DNA from: Flavobacterium sp. JAS
GTDB lineage: Bacteria; Bacteroidota; Bacteroidia; Flavobacteriales; Flavobacteriaceae
Direction: 5' to 3'
DNA: 64,000 bases
Assembly (NCBI RefSeq): GCF_020991455.1
Contig: NZ_JAJMOX010000003.1
Span: forward strand, 310,001 to 374,000
Part shown: one piece after another, positions 45,107 through 53,237 of the stretch
Numbering within the stretch: the stretch's first letter is position 1
Layout: every line of letters begins with the position of its first letter
Notes under the pieces: generated by a model
What the model was told of the DNA's origin: nothing
Seen by the model: the letters and a program-made list of their open reading frames with translations, nothing else
Databases searched by the model: none
Position numbers and translations under genes: made by a program

Positions 45107-45712
45107 TTAAAGGTCTTCTAAGAGCAATAAATAAAGATTCTTGGCAACACTTCCGTATTGTGTAAAATCTTCTTCTTTCGCTTTTTCGAAATATTTTATT
45201 GTGGTAATGTTAGTAGGATAATCTCTTTCGTATTTGCGTTTAATAGCACTTAAACCGTCACTTTTTATAGAAAGGATTTGACTTGTTGTAGCAATAATTA
45301 CAATATTTGCAGGTAATTCGTTTGGTTTGTTTTGTCTGATTTGTTTTGATGAAAACAAAATAGAACCTTCATCTGCAATAAGATTTTCGCAAGTTGCCAA
45401 AAGAAATTTTGGTTTGGCTGGTGCAATATAAAGCAACTTATTTTCATCTAATAAATGAAAAAGACCTGGTTCATAACAAAGTACTTCATTTTCGAACCAA
45501 TCGTTTTCTTCTAAAATATTTTCAAACTGTTCAGCTACTTCTTGTTTATTTTCACAATACAAAAACTTCCCGCCATTTTTCTTAAAATTGAAAATGAACC
45601 TTTCGTCTATAGACAAATGGCTATCCTGAATTGAATTGCCCGCATATTCACTTTCATTTTCGTCGTCAGAAGCGGAATCGCTAGAACCAAATATTTTTTT
45701 GAAAAAATTCAT
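45107..45712 (-). CDS. LUD-domain (LutC/YkgG-like) protein
   Basis: 201 residues. The N-terminus is a short polar region, then the LUD/LutC fold: FKKNGGKFLYCENKQEVAEQFENIL, LLATCENLIADEGSILFSSKQIRQNKPNELPANIVIIATTSQIL. Canonical LutC takes part in lactate oxidation with LutA/LutB, which are absent here. It probably has some other redox or coenzyme role. A TATCTTTG box at 45752-45759 precedes it, and it begins the unit with cdsA, psd, ACBP and SOD. Confidence 0.82.
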   Translation of the reverse strand: MNFFKKIFGSSDSASDDENESEYAGNSIQDSHLSIDERFIFNFKKNGGKFLYCENKQEVAEQFENILEENDWFENEVLCYEPGLFHLLDENKLLYIAPAKPKFLLATCENLIADEGSILFSSKQIRQNKPNELPANIVIIATTSQILSIKSDGLSAIKRKYERDYPTNITTIKYFEKAKEEDFTQYGSVAKNLYLLLLEDL

Positions 45713-45751
45713 TTTTTATATGAAATACTTTACATGTTAATTGAAAACGTT

Positions 45752-45759
45752 CAAAGATA
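45752..45759 (-). promoter_or_regulatory. Probable -7 box of the LUD-cdsA-psd operon
   Basis: TATCTTTG on the minus strand, 40 nt upstream of the LUD start. It lies just past the hairpin that probably ends the ftsH transcript. Confidence 0.45.
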
Positions 45760-45761
45760 AA

Positions 45762-45800
45762 AAAATCTTAATTCAAAAGGCTATTTTGAATTAAGATTTT
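45762..45800 (-). terminator. Terminator after ftsH
   Basis: aaaatcttaattcaaaa pairs exactly with ttttgaattaagatttt (17 bp) around ggcta, then a T-run on the minus strand, 28 nt after the ftsH stop. Confidence 0.8.
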
Positions 45801-45827
45801 AAAAAATATTACGTATTTCTGAATAAT

Positions 45828-47753
45828 TTACGAAACCACTTCTTCTAAATTTTTATCAAAAGTACGTTTTCCGAAAATTGTTTCTAAGTCATCTTTAAAA
45901 ATAACTTCTTTTTCAATTAATATATCAGCAAGCTGATTTAACTTGTCTTTGTTTTCTTCTAAAATTTGAATAGCTCTTTTGTATTGGCCTTCAATTAATT
46001 CTGAAATTTCAGCATCAATAATTTTTGCTGTCTCGTCAGAATATGGTTTTGAGAAGTTGTATTCGCTTTGTCCTGTTGAATCGTAATAAGTAACATTTCC
46101 GATTTTATCATTCAAACCGTAAATAGTTACCATAGCACGAGCCTGACGTGTAACTTTTTCTAAATCGCTCAATGCACCAGTCGAAATTCTGTCAAAAGTT
46201 ACTTTTTCTGCAGCTCTTCCGCCCATAGTAGCACACATTTCGTCTAACATTTGATCTGTTCTAACGATTTGTCTCTCTTCCGGTAAGTACCAAGCCGCTC
46301 CTAAACTTTGTCCACGAGGTACAATAGTTACTTTAATAAGCGGTGCAGCATGTTCTAACATCCAGCTTACAGTAGCGTGACCAGCTTCGTGAATAGCAAT
46401 TGCTCTTTTCTCTTCTGGAGTAATGATTTTGTTTTTCTTTTCAAGACCACCAATGATTCTGTCAACAGCATCAAGGAAATCTTGTTTGTCTACTGCAGTT
46501 TTGTTGTTACGGGCAGCAATTAAGGCAGCTTCGTTACAAACGTTAGCGATATCAGCACCAGAGAATCCTGGAGTTTGTTTTGCTAAGAAATCAAGGTCAA
46601 GACCTTCTACTTTTTTGATAGGAGCTAAGTGTACAGCAAAAATTTCAGCTCTTTCACGAATGTCCGGTAAGTCAACAAAAATTTGTCTGTCAAAACGTCC
46701 AGCACGCATTAAAGCTTTGTCAAGAACATCAGCTCTGTTGGTTGCAGCCAAAACAATTACGTTAGAGTTTGTACCAAAACCATCCATTTCTGTTAGTAAT
46801 TGGTTCAAAGTGTTTTCTCTTTCGTCATTTCCGCCTGACATATTACTTTTTCCTCTAGCTCTACCTACAGCATCGATTTCATCAATGAAGATAATAGCAG
46901 GAGATTTTTCTTTAGCTTGTTTAAATAAGTCACGAACACGTGAAGCACCAACGCCTACAAACATCTCTACGAAATCAGAACCTGATAAAGAGAAAAATGG
47001 AACCTGAGCCTCACCGGCAACAGCTTTTGCAAGCAAAGTTTTACCAGTTCCCGGAGGTCCTACAAGTAAAGCTCCTTTCGGGATTTTACCTCCAAGATTC
47101 GTGTATTTTTCAGGGTTTTTCAGGAATTCTACAATTTCTTGTATTTCTTCTTTAGCACCTTCTAAACCGGCAACATCTTTAAATGTAGTTTTGATGTCAG
47201 TTTTCTCGTCAAACAATTTAGCTTTAGATTTTCCAATGTTAAAGATTTGTCCGCCACCGCCACCTGCGCCACCTGACATTTTACGCATAATAAAAATCCA
47301 TACACCAATAATGATGATGATTGGAAGCAGACTAATTAAAATATCGCTCCAATTGTTTTTCTGCAAGAAATTAAAATCTTTCAGTTTGCCTTCGCCAACT
47401 GCTTTTTCTAATTTAGTTTGAAAAATCTGATCGTTACCAATTTCTAAAGTATAGTGAGGACCTTTGTTAGGTCTTTCAAAAATATCTTTAGCTACTTTTT
47501 TATTTGCAGGATCTTTAAGAGCCGCTTGTGTTAAGTATACTTCAGCTTCAGCTTTATTATAAACGATAACTTTTTCAATTTGTCCTTTTTCTAATAATAC
47601 ATTAAATTTAGAAGACGTTAATTGAGCAGGTTCGCTTAAGTTAGATCCTCCGGTTGCAAAACTTATAAATAAAAAAACTAAAAGTATTGCGGTATATATT
47701 AACCAAGGACTTATTTTAAATTTACTCGGATTTGGATTATTATCTTTAGCCAT
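45828..47753 (-). CDS. ftsH: ATP-dependent zinc metalloprotease FtsH
   Basis: 641-residue membrane-bound AAA protease that degrades unstable membrane and cytoplasmic proteins. Two hydrophobic helices flank a periplasmic part (about 15-35 and 139-157). The AAA domain has Walker A GPPGTGKT (232-239), FIDEIDAVGR and the SRH (ATNRADVLDKALMRAGRFDRQ). The peptidase has HEAGH (455-459). It starts 15 bp after rsfS, so the two are one transcript. Confidence 0.97.
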   Translation of the reverse strand: MAKDNNPNPSKFKISPWLIYTAILLVFLFISFATGGSNLSEPAQLTSSKFNVLLEKGQIEKVIVYNKAEAEVYLTQAALKDPANKKVAKDIFERPNKGPHYTLEIGNDQIFQTKLEKAVGEGKLKDFNFLQKNNWSDILISLLPIIIIIGVWIFIMRKMSGGAGGGGGQIFNIGKSKAKLFDEKTDIKTTFKDVAGLEGAKEEIQEIVEFLKNPEKYTNLGGKIPKGALLVGPPGTGKTLLAKAVAGEAQVPFFSLSGSDFVEMFVGVGASRVRDLFKQAKEKSPAIIFIDEIDAVGRARGKSNMSGGNDERENTLNQLLTEMDGFGTNSNVIVLAATNRADVLDKALMRAGRFDRQIFVDLPDIRERAEIFAVHLAPIKKVEGLDLDFLAKQTPGFSGADIANVCNEAALIAARNNKTAVDKQDFLDAVDRIIGGLEKKNKIITPEEKRAIAIHEAGHATVSWMLEHAAPLIKVTIVPRGQSLGAAWYLPEERQIVRTDQMLDEMCATMGGRAAEKVTFDRISTGALSDLEKVTRQARAMVTIYGLNDKIGNVTYYDSTGQSEYNFSKPYSDETAKIIDAEISELIEGQYKRAIQILEENKDKLNQLADILIEKEVIFKDDLETIFGKRTFDKNLEEVVS

Positions 47754-47768
47754 TAGAAAAAATTTTCT

Positions 47769-48140
47769 TTAGTATTTGTTTTCGATTGTAGTTATTTTGG
47801 CGTCACCCCAAAGGCTTTCGATATTATAGTATTCACGAATGTGTTTCTGGAAAACATGTACCACGATATGCACATAGTCCATTAGAACCCATTCTGCATT
47901 ATCGGTTCCTTCTACGTGCCAAGGTTTATCTTTTAAGTCTTTAGATACTGTTTTTTGAATTGAGTTTACAATGGCGTTAACTTGGGTATTAGAGCTTCCG
48001 TTGCAAATGACAAAATAGTCACAAACAGCCGTGTCTATTTCTCTTAAGTCAAGAATATCGATATCATTTCCTTTTACTTCTTCAATCCCTTTGATTATGT
48101 TCGCCAATAGAACATCATTATTAATCGTCTTTTTCGCCAT
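47769..48140 (-). CDS. rsfS: Ribosome silencing factor RsfS
   Basis: 123 residues, standard size for RsfS/Iojap. It binds ribosomal protein L14 and blocks subunit joining under starvation. The core (DIDILDLREIDTAVCDYFVICNGSSNTQVNAIVNSIQ, then KDKPWHVEGTDNAEWVLMDYVHIVVHVF) is diagnostic. It is the first gene of the rsfS-ftsH pair and is divergent from birA. Confidence 0.95.
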   Translation of the reverse strand: MAKKTINNDVLLANIIKGIEEVKGNDIDILDLREIDTAVCDYFVICNGSSNTQVNAIVNSIQKTVSKDLKDKPWHVEGTDNAEWVLMDYVHIVVHVFQKHIREYYNIESLWGDAKITTIENKY

Positions 48141-48183
48141 GAATTATTTTATATGAATTTGTAAAGTTACCAAATTTTGTGAT

Positions 48184-48191
48184 TATTTTTG
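48184..48191 (+). promoter_or_regulatory. Probable -7 box of birA
   Basis: TATTTTTG matches TAnnTTTG and lies 43 nt upstream of the birA start. Confidence 0.4.
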
Positions 48192-48233
48192 AACCTTAAC
48201 AAAATATTAAATTAAGTTATTTAAATTACTTAG

Positions 48234-48974
48234 ATGAAGCTAATCAAACTCGATGCCATAGATTCAACAAATGATTTCTTAAAATCATTGTCAAGCCAAG
48301 ATGAACTTGATAATTTCACTGTCGTAACAGCTGAAAATCAGACAAAAGGCAAGGGGCAAATGGGGGCGAAGTGGGAGTCTGAATCAGGTAAAAACTTAAT
48401 TATGAGTGCCTTGGTAAAGGATTTCTTATACGATAATGAGCAGTTTTTTAATCTGAGCATAGTAGTTTCATTAGCGGTAATAGAGGTCTTAAAAACGTTA
48501 AATATTTCTGATTTAAGTATAAAATGGCCAAACGACATTATGTCATACAATAAGAAAATTGGTGGCATACTAATCGAAAATACCATTAAAAGTGATGGCA
48601 GGATCGTGTCAGTTGTCGGATTAGGACTAAATGTCAACCAAACTAATTTTGATCAATTGCCAAATGCATCTTCAATGGCAGTCATTGCCGGAAATACTTT
48701 TGATAAAGATGCTCTGCCAGCCTTAATTGTCGGAAAAATGCAAGAAAAAATCGAATTATGGCCAACTAATTCTGAGGATTTCTGGATAACTTATTTTGAG
48801 ACTTTATTCCGAAAAGGGGTTCCAATGCCATTCAAAATCCTAGATCCCGAATTCTCTGGGCAAAATTTCATGGGAATTATTCAGGGCGTTTCTTCCGTTG
48901 GAAAAATTCAAATTTTATTAGAAGACGATTCTGTTTCAGAATTCGATATCAAAGAGGTTCAGATGCTTTACTGA
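48234..48974 (+). CDS. birA: Biotin-[acetyl-CoA-carboxylase] ligase
   Basis: 246 residues. It attaches biotin to the biotin carboxyl carrier protein. The ligase loop KGKGQMGAKWESESGKNLIMSALVK matches the GRGRxGRxW signature in degenerate form. SIKWPNDIMSYNKKIGGILIEN is the biotin-pocket Lys region, and VVGLGLNVNQ follows. There is no N-terminal winged helix, so this is the non-regulatory (group I) type. Divergent from rsfS. Confidence 0.92.
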   Translation: MKLIKLDAIDSTNDFLKSLSSQDELDNFTVVTAENQTKGKGQMGAKWESESGKNLIMSALVKDFLYDNEQFFNLSIVVSLAVIEVLKTLNISDLSIKWPNDIMSYNKKIGGILIENTIKSDGRIVSVVGLGLNVNQTNFDQLPNASSMAVIAGNTFDKDALPALIVGKMQEKIELWPTNSEDFWITYFETLFRKGVPMPFKILDPEFSGQNFMGIIQGVSSVGKIQILLEDDSVSEFDIKEVQMLY

Positions 48975-49180
48975 GGTACAAAGTTGCAAAGGTTCAGAGG
49001 TTTATCTTAGGGGCGCATATATGTTTGCGTCATTATCATACGAAAAGGTTTTGAGGTTTGGTTTAACTTAGAGACGTACAGCAGTGCGTCTAACTTGTTT
49101 TTTACTGAAGTGTTTAAAAGGTATTTTTAAAATCGAATCAGTGTAAATCTGTTCTATCCGTTAAATCCGCGTGCCATTTT
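48971..49180. repeat. Mixed R1, R2 and R4 repeats downstream of birA
   Basis: R1 units begin inside the final codons of birA (gaggtacaaagttgcaaag, 48974-48992). An R2 hairpin copy lies at 49070-49094, and a degenerate one near 49010. At 49136-49178 gtgtaaatctgttctatcc and cgttaaatccgcgtgcc form an R4-type unit, whose inverse relative is at 60410-60455. Confidence 0.55.
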
Positions 49181-49187
49181 CATCAAT

Positions 49188-49844
49188 TTAAGCCTTCACT
49201 AATTTATCCGCTTTTGGAGCTATTTTTCTATTCCAATAAAAGATGTAAATAGTTCCCAAAATAGAAGGTGTCATCCATGCAATTGCATTTCCAATACCAA
49301 TTCCGGCAACAATAAATGCGGTTATTGACGCAATCAAAGCTCCAATCATTTTTCCGATGTGTTTAGAAAGCCAGCTTTTATTGGATACCGAAAGGTTTTT
49401 GAAAAACATAAAATCCTTAACCGTCATATAAAAACCGAAACCACCGAAGAAAGTAAACAAAATACCATTTTCAACAGCATTTAGTTGGCAATATAACCCA
49501 ATCGAAATCATTATTACAGAAAAGAACAACATACTTCCCGAAATTAATTTATCAATAAAATTGGCCTCTGTTTTGCGTTTAAACCTTAAAAATCGATTTC
49601 CGGAAATAACCAGATATATGGTAAACAATCCAATTAAGAATAAAAAAATATTCTGATGTTTAGGCATCCAGCAAATCGGAATAGAAATTAGAGAACTTGT
49701 TACCATTCCTATAGAAAATAGTTTACCCATTTTCTTATGCAATGATCCTCCTTTTTTGACTATGATACTTCCCATTCCGGTAATAAGTCCAATTCCTCCA
49801 AAGAAGGCGTGAATGTAAATTAAAATCTTGATAGTTGCTTCCAT
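49188..49844 (-). CDS. DUF2306-like multi-spanning membrane protein
   Basis: 218 residues with six or seven hydrophobic helices (for example LIYIHAFFGGIGLITGMGSIIV, IFLFLIGLFTIYLVISG, GALIASITAFIVAGIGIG). A short basic loop follows helix 1 (KKGGSLHKKMGK), a pattern in DUF2306-like proteins. No catalytic residue pattern is recognised. It sits between repeat elements and is probably monocistronic. Function unknown. Confidence 0.65.
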   Translation of the reverse strand: MEATIKILIYIHAFFGGIGLITGMGSIIVKKGGSLHKKMGKLFSIGMVTSSLISIPICWMPKHQNIFLFLIGLFTIYLVISGNRFLRFKRKTEANFIDKLISGSMLFFSVIMISIGLYCQLNAVENGILFTFFGGFGFYMTVKDFMFFKNLSVSNKSWLSKHIGKMIGALIASITAFIVAGIGIGNAIAWMTPSILGTIYIFYWNRKIAPKADKLVKA

Positions 49845-49979
49845 TTTTAGGTTTGTTAGTTTAATGGATCAAACTTCGATCAATAATTTATCTTACAATA
49901 ATTAATAGTTCCGAACTGTATTTTTTTGAGGATGAATCGTTTTTTTTGAAGTTCTAAGAGACTAAGTGGCTGAGTTTTT

Positions 49980-50050
49980 TTAAATAATCTCGCAAAGGCG
50001 CAGAGTTGCAAAGTTTAATTTTCTTTACCTCTTAGCGCCTTCGTGGCAAA
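49980..50050. repeat. aatctcgcaaagg repeat
   Basis: aatctcgcaaaggcgcagag units face imperfect inverse actttgcaactctgcg and cttagcgccttcgtggcaaaa units. It is related to the R3 spacers near 208, 2331 and 3108. Confidence 0.5.
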
Positions 50051-50080
50051 AAAAAGCCCGATCGTTAAATCAGGCTTTTA
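50050..50080 (-). terminator. Terminator after the SRPBCC gene
   Basis: aaaagcccga and tcaggctttt form a short stem, 35 nt after the SRPBCC stop on the minus strand, with a T-run beyond it. Confidence 0.55.
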
Positions 50081-50114
50081 AATTTTATGTAAATCGAGAA
50101 TTAATAATCAACAA

Positions 50115-50507
50115 TTATAATTTTGTCATATTAGTTGCCAAAGTCTCGATGAATTTGCTAATAGGTCCTTTGATCATCATTGCCATCATTGGGTTAAATT
50201 CACCTTCAAATTGCAATTGAACAGCACTTTCGGCATCTGAAACACTATCGATATTCGAAACCAAAGTAAAAGGAAGTTTATCACTTGCAGCTCCCAAAAC
50301 AATTTTGTTTGGTGCTACTTTTTCCTTCATTTTAAGTTTTATTTCCGGCATACCTTTCAATCCAAAAATAAAAGCATCCTCGCCAATCACTTCAAATTTA
50401 GCGATATTCTCCGGCATTAATTTTTCAAAATTCCTAACATCAGTCAATAAATCAAATAAATCTTGAGCTGATTTCTGAACAGTAACTTTTGGACTTTCTA
50501 AGTTCAT
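50115..50507 (-). CDS. SRPBCC (START-like) domain protein
   Basis: 130 residues from the ATG at 50505-50507 (MNLESPKVTVQKSAQDLFDLL); the longer frame begins inside repeat DNA. The helix-grip fold is suggested by VTVQKSAQDLFDLLTDVRNFEKLMPENI, a strand-rich middle, and a long C-terminal helix (IKGPISKFIETLATNMTKL). Such proteins bind hydrophobic ligands. Ligand unknown. pyrE lies upstream in the same direction, separated by repeats. Confidence 0.78.
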   Translation of the reverse strand: MNLESPKVTVQKSAQDLFDLLTDVRNFEKLMPENIAKFEVIGEDAFIFGLKGMPEIKLKMKEKVAPNKIVLGAASDKLPFTLVSNIDSVSDAESAVQLQFEGEFNPMMAMMIKGPISKFIETLATNMTKL

Positions 50508-50534
50508 ATATTTTTTTGTTTTTGTTGTTGTTTT

Positions 50535-50600
50535 TTTACCGCAAAGACGCAAGGTTTTTTCTTCACTTTGGCTTTATAAACGCAAAGTTCGCAAAGCAGG
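50535..50600. repeat. Partial accgcaaag repeat before the SRPBCC gene
   Basis: ttaccgcaaagacgcaaggt and aacgcaaagttcgcaaagc are half-units of the nested palindromes at 30068 and 57261. Confidence 0.5.
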
Positions 50601-50640
50601 ATTTAATAAATTCCAAAAAAGAGCGAAGCGATTTTTTAAT

Positions 50641-50738
50641 AAAATCTAAAATCTAAAATCTAAAATCTAAAATCTAAAATCTAAAATCTAAAATCTAAAA
50701 TCTAAAATCTAAAATCTAAAATCTAAAATCTAAAATCT
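50641..50738. repeat. Heptanucleotide tandem repeat, 14 units of AAAATCT
   Basis: Fourteen perfect copies of the 7-bp unit aaaatct run without a mismatch and stop five bases before the pyrE stop codon (50744). A perfect short tandem array like this is prone to length change by slippage. It is non-coding and lies in the 3' untranslated end of pyrE. Confidence 0.97.
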
Positions 50739-50743
50739 AAAAA

Positions 50744-51391
50744 TTACTCCTCTTGTCCCCAAGTCGATGGAATTGCATTCCATTCCTGCAAAGTAGATTG
50801 TTGCTCTTCAGTGATATATTGTTTTTGAACCGCTAAATCCAATAAATTTTCGTAATTACTTAACGTATACAAATCGATATTAGCATTTTTAAAGTTTTCT
50901 TCGGCTACACTAAAACCATACGTAAAAATCGCCGCCATACCTTTAATATTAGCACCTTCGTTGCGTAAAGCTTCCACAGCCATCAAACTACTGTTTCCGG
51001 TACTAATTAAATCTTCAACGACAACCACGTTTTGACCTTTTTGTAAAAAACCTTCAACTTGGTTCTGTCTTCCGTGTTTTTTTGCTTCAGGACGCACATA
51101 TACAAATGGCAATCCAAGGCTTTCGGCAACAAGAATCCCAACACCTATGGCACCTGTAGCAACACCGGCAATGACATCTGGTTTCCCAAATTGTTTTTCA
51201 ATATTTTTCGCGAACTCATCACGAACATAATTTCGGATGATCGGAAATGAAAGAATTAACCTATTATCGCAGTAAATAGGAGATTTCCAGCCAGAAGCCC
51301 ATGTAAAAGGATTTTCTGGATTCAATTTAATTGCATTTATTTGCAAAAGCAATTCGGCTGTTTTTTCGGCAGTATCTTTATTAAAAATCAT
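50744..51391 (-). CDS. pyrE: Orotate phosphoribosyltransferase
   Basis: 215 residues from the ATG at 51389-51391 (MIFNKDTAEKTAELLLQIN). It joins orotate and PRPP to form OMP in pyrimidine synthesis. The PRPP motif VVVVEDLISTGNS is at about 122-134; FTWASGWKSPIYCDNR is the opening substrate segment and KKHGRQNQVEG a flexible loop. An 11-codon-longer frame would overlap the divergent Nudix gene. A heptamer array lies directly after it. Confidence 0.95.
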   Translation of the reverse strand: MIFNKDTAEKTAELLLQINAIKLNPENPFTWASGWKSPIYCDNRLILSFPIIRNYVRDEFAKNIEKQFGKPDVIAGVATGAIGVGILVAESLGLPFVYVRPEAKKHGRQNQVEGFLQKGQNVVVVEDLISTGNSSLMAVEALRNEGANIKGMAAIFTYGFSVAEENFKNANIDLYTLSNYENLLDLAVQKQYITEEQQSTLQEWNAIPSTWGQEE

Positions 51392-51398
51392 AGTACAA

Positions 51399-52007
51399 AT
51401 GTATAAAGTTTTTGTGAACGACAAACCACTTTTTTTGACAAATGAAATCTCAAGAGAGACTAATTTTCAATTATTCCTATTAGAGAGTATTGATATCGAG
51501 CAGCTTATAGTGAAAATATTTCAAAATAAAATTCAAAAGGCTTACTTATATCATCCCGACGAAAAGGAAATAATGAAGACATTAAAAGCCAAAATTCCTG
51601 TAAGTAAAGCGGGAGGAGGCTTTGTGTACAATAAAAAAGGCGAGGTTTTATTCATCTTCAGAAACGGAAAATGGGATCTCCCAAAAGGTGGAATTGAGAA
51701 AGGCGAGGAGATTGAGGCCACTGCCATGCGCGAAGTCGAAGAGGAAACTGGTGTAAACAAACTTAGAATCACCAATAAACTTCAAAAAACCTACCACGTT
51801 TTTAAACGCAACGGAAAATACAAACTAAAAATCACACATTGGTTCGAAATGTATTCTGATTTCGAAGGAACTCCACAAGGTCAAGCCGAAGAAGGTATCG
51901 AAAAAGTTGCCTGGTTAAATCCTGAACAAATCAAAGAGGCACTAAAAAACTCTTACGAAAATATTAAACTATTATTTGAAGAAGAAACTGAGGTTAAAGT
52001 AGAATAA
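51399..52007 (+). CDS. Nudix hydrolase
   Basis: 202 residues. The Nudix box occupies 97-119 (GX5EX7REVxEExGV fits GGIEKGEEIEATAMREVEEETGV). Nudix enzymes hydrolyse nucleoside diphosphates linked to another moiety. Residues 1-65 form an N-terminal part of unknown fold. Its start codon lies 7 bp from the pyrE start on the opposite strand. Confidence 0.92.
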   Translation: MYKVFVNDKPLFLTNEISRETNFQLFLLESIDIEQLIVKIFQNKIQKAYLYHPDEKEIMKTLKAKIPVSKAGGGFVYNKKGEVLFIFRNGKWDLPKGGIEKGEEIEATAMREVEEETGVNKLRITNKLQKTYHVFKRNGKYKLKITHWFEMYSDFEGTPQGQAEEGIEKVAWLNPEQIKEALKNSYENIKLLFEEETEVKVE

Positions 52008-52053
52008 AAGCTTGGGATATAAATCTAAGTGTCTTAATACAAGAAGCTTATTG

Positions 52054-52733
52054 CTATAGATTTGCAGTTTTCGTTAATGTTTTAAGATCTAACAATTGTA
52101 TTTTTCGTCCTTCTACCCAAATAAGCTTATCCTCTTTAAATTCGTGAAGAACCCTTGCTAAGGTTTCATTTACGGTGCCAGCCATATTTGCTAAATCTGC
52201 TCGGGATAACATAATAAAAACAATTTTTTCAGTATCACATGTTTTGTATTTATTATGCAATATCAGTAAACTAAGAGCAACCCGTTCTCTAACGGTTCTC
52301 TGTGATAAAACGGCCAAAAGATTAACCATTACACTAAATTCATGGCTTAAGCTTTTTAATAATAATCTGGAGAATACAATAGAAATATTAAGTATATTCA
52401 AAAAGTCATCCTTAGAAATAAATGATATTAAGGTATTTTCTATAGCAACCGTTGTATCACCATAAGTTTCTTCACTAAAATAGCTGCATATCCAAAAAAT
52501 TCGCCTGAATTGTAGATATGTACAATTTGTTCTCTACCATCATTATCGGCTTTGTACTTTTTGACTTTGCCATTTTTAACATAAAAAATACCGGTGGGTA
52601 AGGTACCTTCTGTAAATATCGCTTCATTTTTTCGATATTTTTTATCTTTCATTACTTTCTCGAGCAAGTCCTTATCATGTTTAGGAAGCTCATCTAAAAG
52701 ATATTGATTGTTAAAAGTAAATTTTGAAATCAT
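52054..52733 (-). pseudogene. Frameshifted Crp/Fnr-family regulator
   Basis: Two adjacent frames form one Crp/Fnr protein. The first (52440-52733) reads MISKFTFNNQYLLDELPKH to GREQIVHIYNSGEFFGYAAIL and then runs into a wrong frame. The second (52054 to about 52475) would continue EETYGDTTVAIENTLISFISKDDFLNIL into an HTH with MLSRADLANMAGTVNETLARVLHEF. One missing base at about 52474-52476 (tta-gtg where ttaagtg is expected) breaks the frame. Restored it would be about 225 residues with no N-terminal cysteine cluster. The break may be real or a sequencing error. Confidence 0.85.
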
Positions 52734-52776
52734 AGGTTAATCAAAAATACATTATTTTTTCCGTAGTATTTAATTC

Positions 52777-52790
52777 TTGATTTAAATCAA
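52777..52790. promoter_or_regulatory. FNR/Crp-type box TTGATTTAAATCAA
   Basis: A perfect 14-bp palindrome, TTGAT-N4-ATCAA, the exact FNR/Crp-family operator. It lies in the divergent spacer between the broken Crp/Fnr gene and the GcvH-like operon, centred about 73 bp upstream of the GcvH-like start. A tatatcttg stretch at 52814-52822 fits a -7-like element about 30 bp after the box. Confidence 0.75.
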
Positions 52791-52856
52791 ATTTAAAGTT
52801 TGTCTTAATCATTATATCTTGTTTTCGAATAACCTAATTTTACTGAAAAACGACGT

Positions 52857-53237
52857 ATGTTTATACCTAAAAGCCTTTATTATACTGAAAATCATTTATG
52901 GTTACGACAAATAGGATTATGGGATTTTTATATTGGGATAACAGATTATGCACAACACAAAATTGGTAAAATTGAGTTAATAGAATTAGAATTCAAGAAC
53001 ATTACAATGCAAAAAGATATAACGTTTGGTATTATTCATGGAATAAACCAAAAATTAAATTTTATAGCTCCATTAGATTGTGAAATTCTGGTAATCAACC
53101 CTGTATTACAGGAAAATATATCGTTAATTAATAAAAACTCTTATGAACATTGGTTTTTAAGAGTGAGAATTAATATACATAGAGATAATTTTTTATCTAA
53201 TCTAGAATACAAACATCTAATAAAAAATGATTTTTAA
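52857..53237 (+). CDS. GcvH-like (lipoyl-domain fold) protein lacking the lipoyl lysine
   Basis: 126 residues matching the glycine-cleavage H-protein fold: YTENHLWLRQIGLWDFYIGITDYAQHKIGKIELIELEF at the start, then GIIHGINQKLNFIAPLDCEILVINPVLQENISLINKNSYEHWFLRV. Counting back seven residues from A71-P72, the position that carries lipoic acid in GcvH is N64, not Lys; K66 is two residues off. It therefore cannot be a normal lipoylated H protein. It overlaps the methyltransferase gene by 11 bp and stands behind an FNR-type box. Confidence 0.75.
   Translation: MFIPKSLYYTENHLWLRQIGLWDFYIGITDYAQHKIGKIELIELEFKNITMQKDITFGIIHGINQKLNFIAPLDCEILVINPVLQENISLINKNSYEHWFLRVRINIHRDNFLSNLEYKHLIKNDF

Noticed and set aside
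46423-47007. Long plus-strand frame inside ftsH
   Set aside because: It is antisense to the conserved AAA domain, and its composition is that of a shadow frame.
50641-50738. Tandem repeat taken as a possible CRISPR array
   Set aside because: Units are seven bases with no spacers between them, which is a simple tandem repeat.
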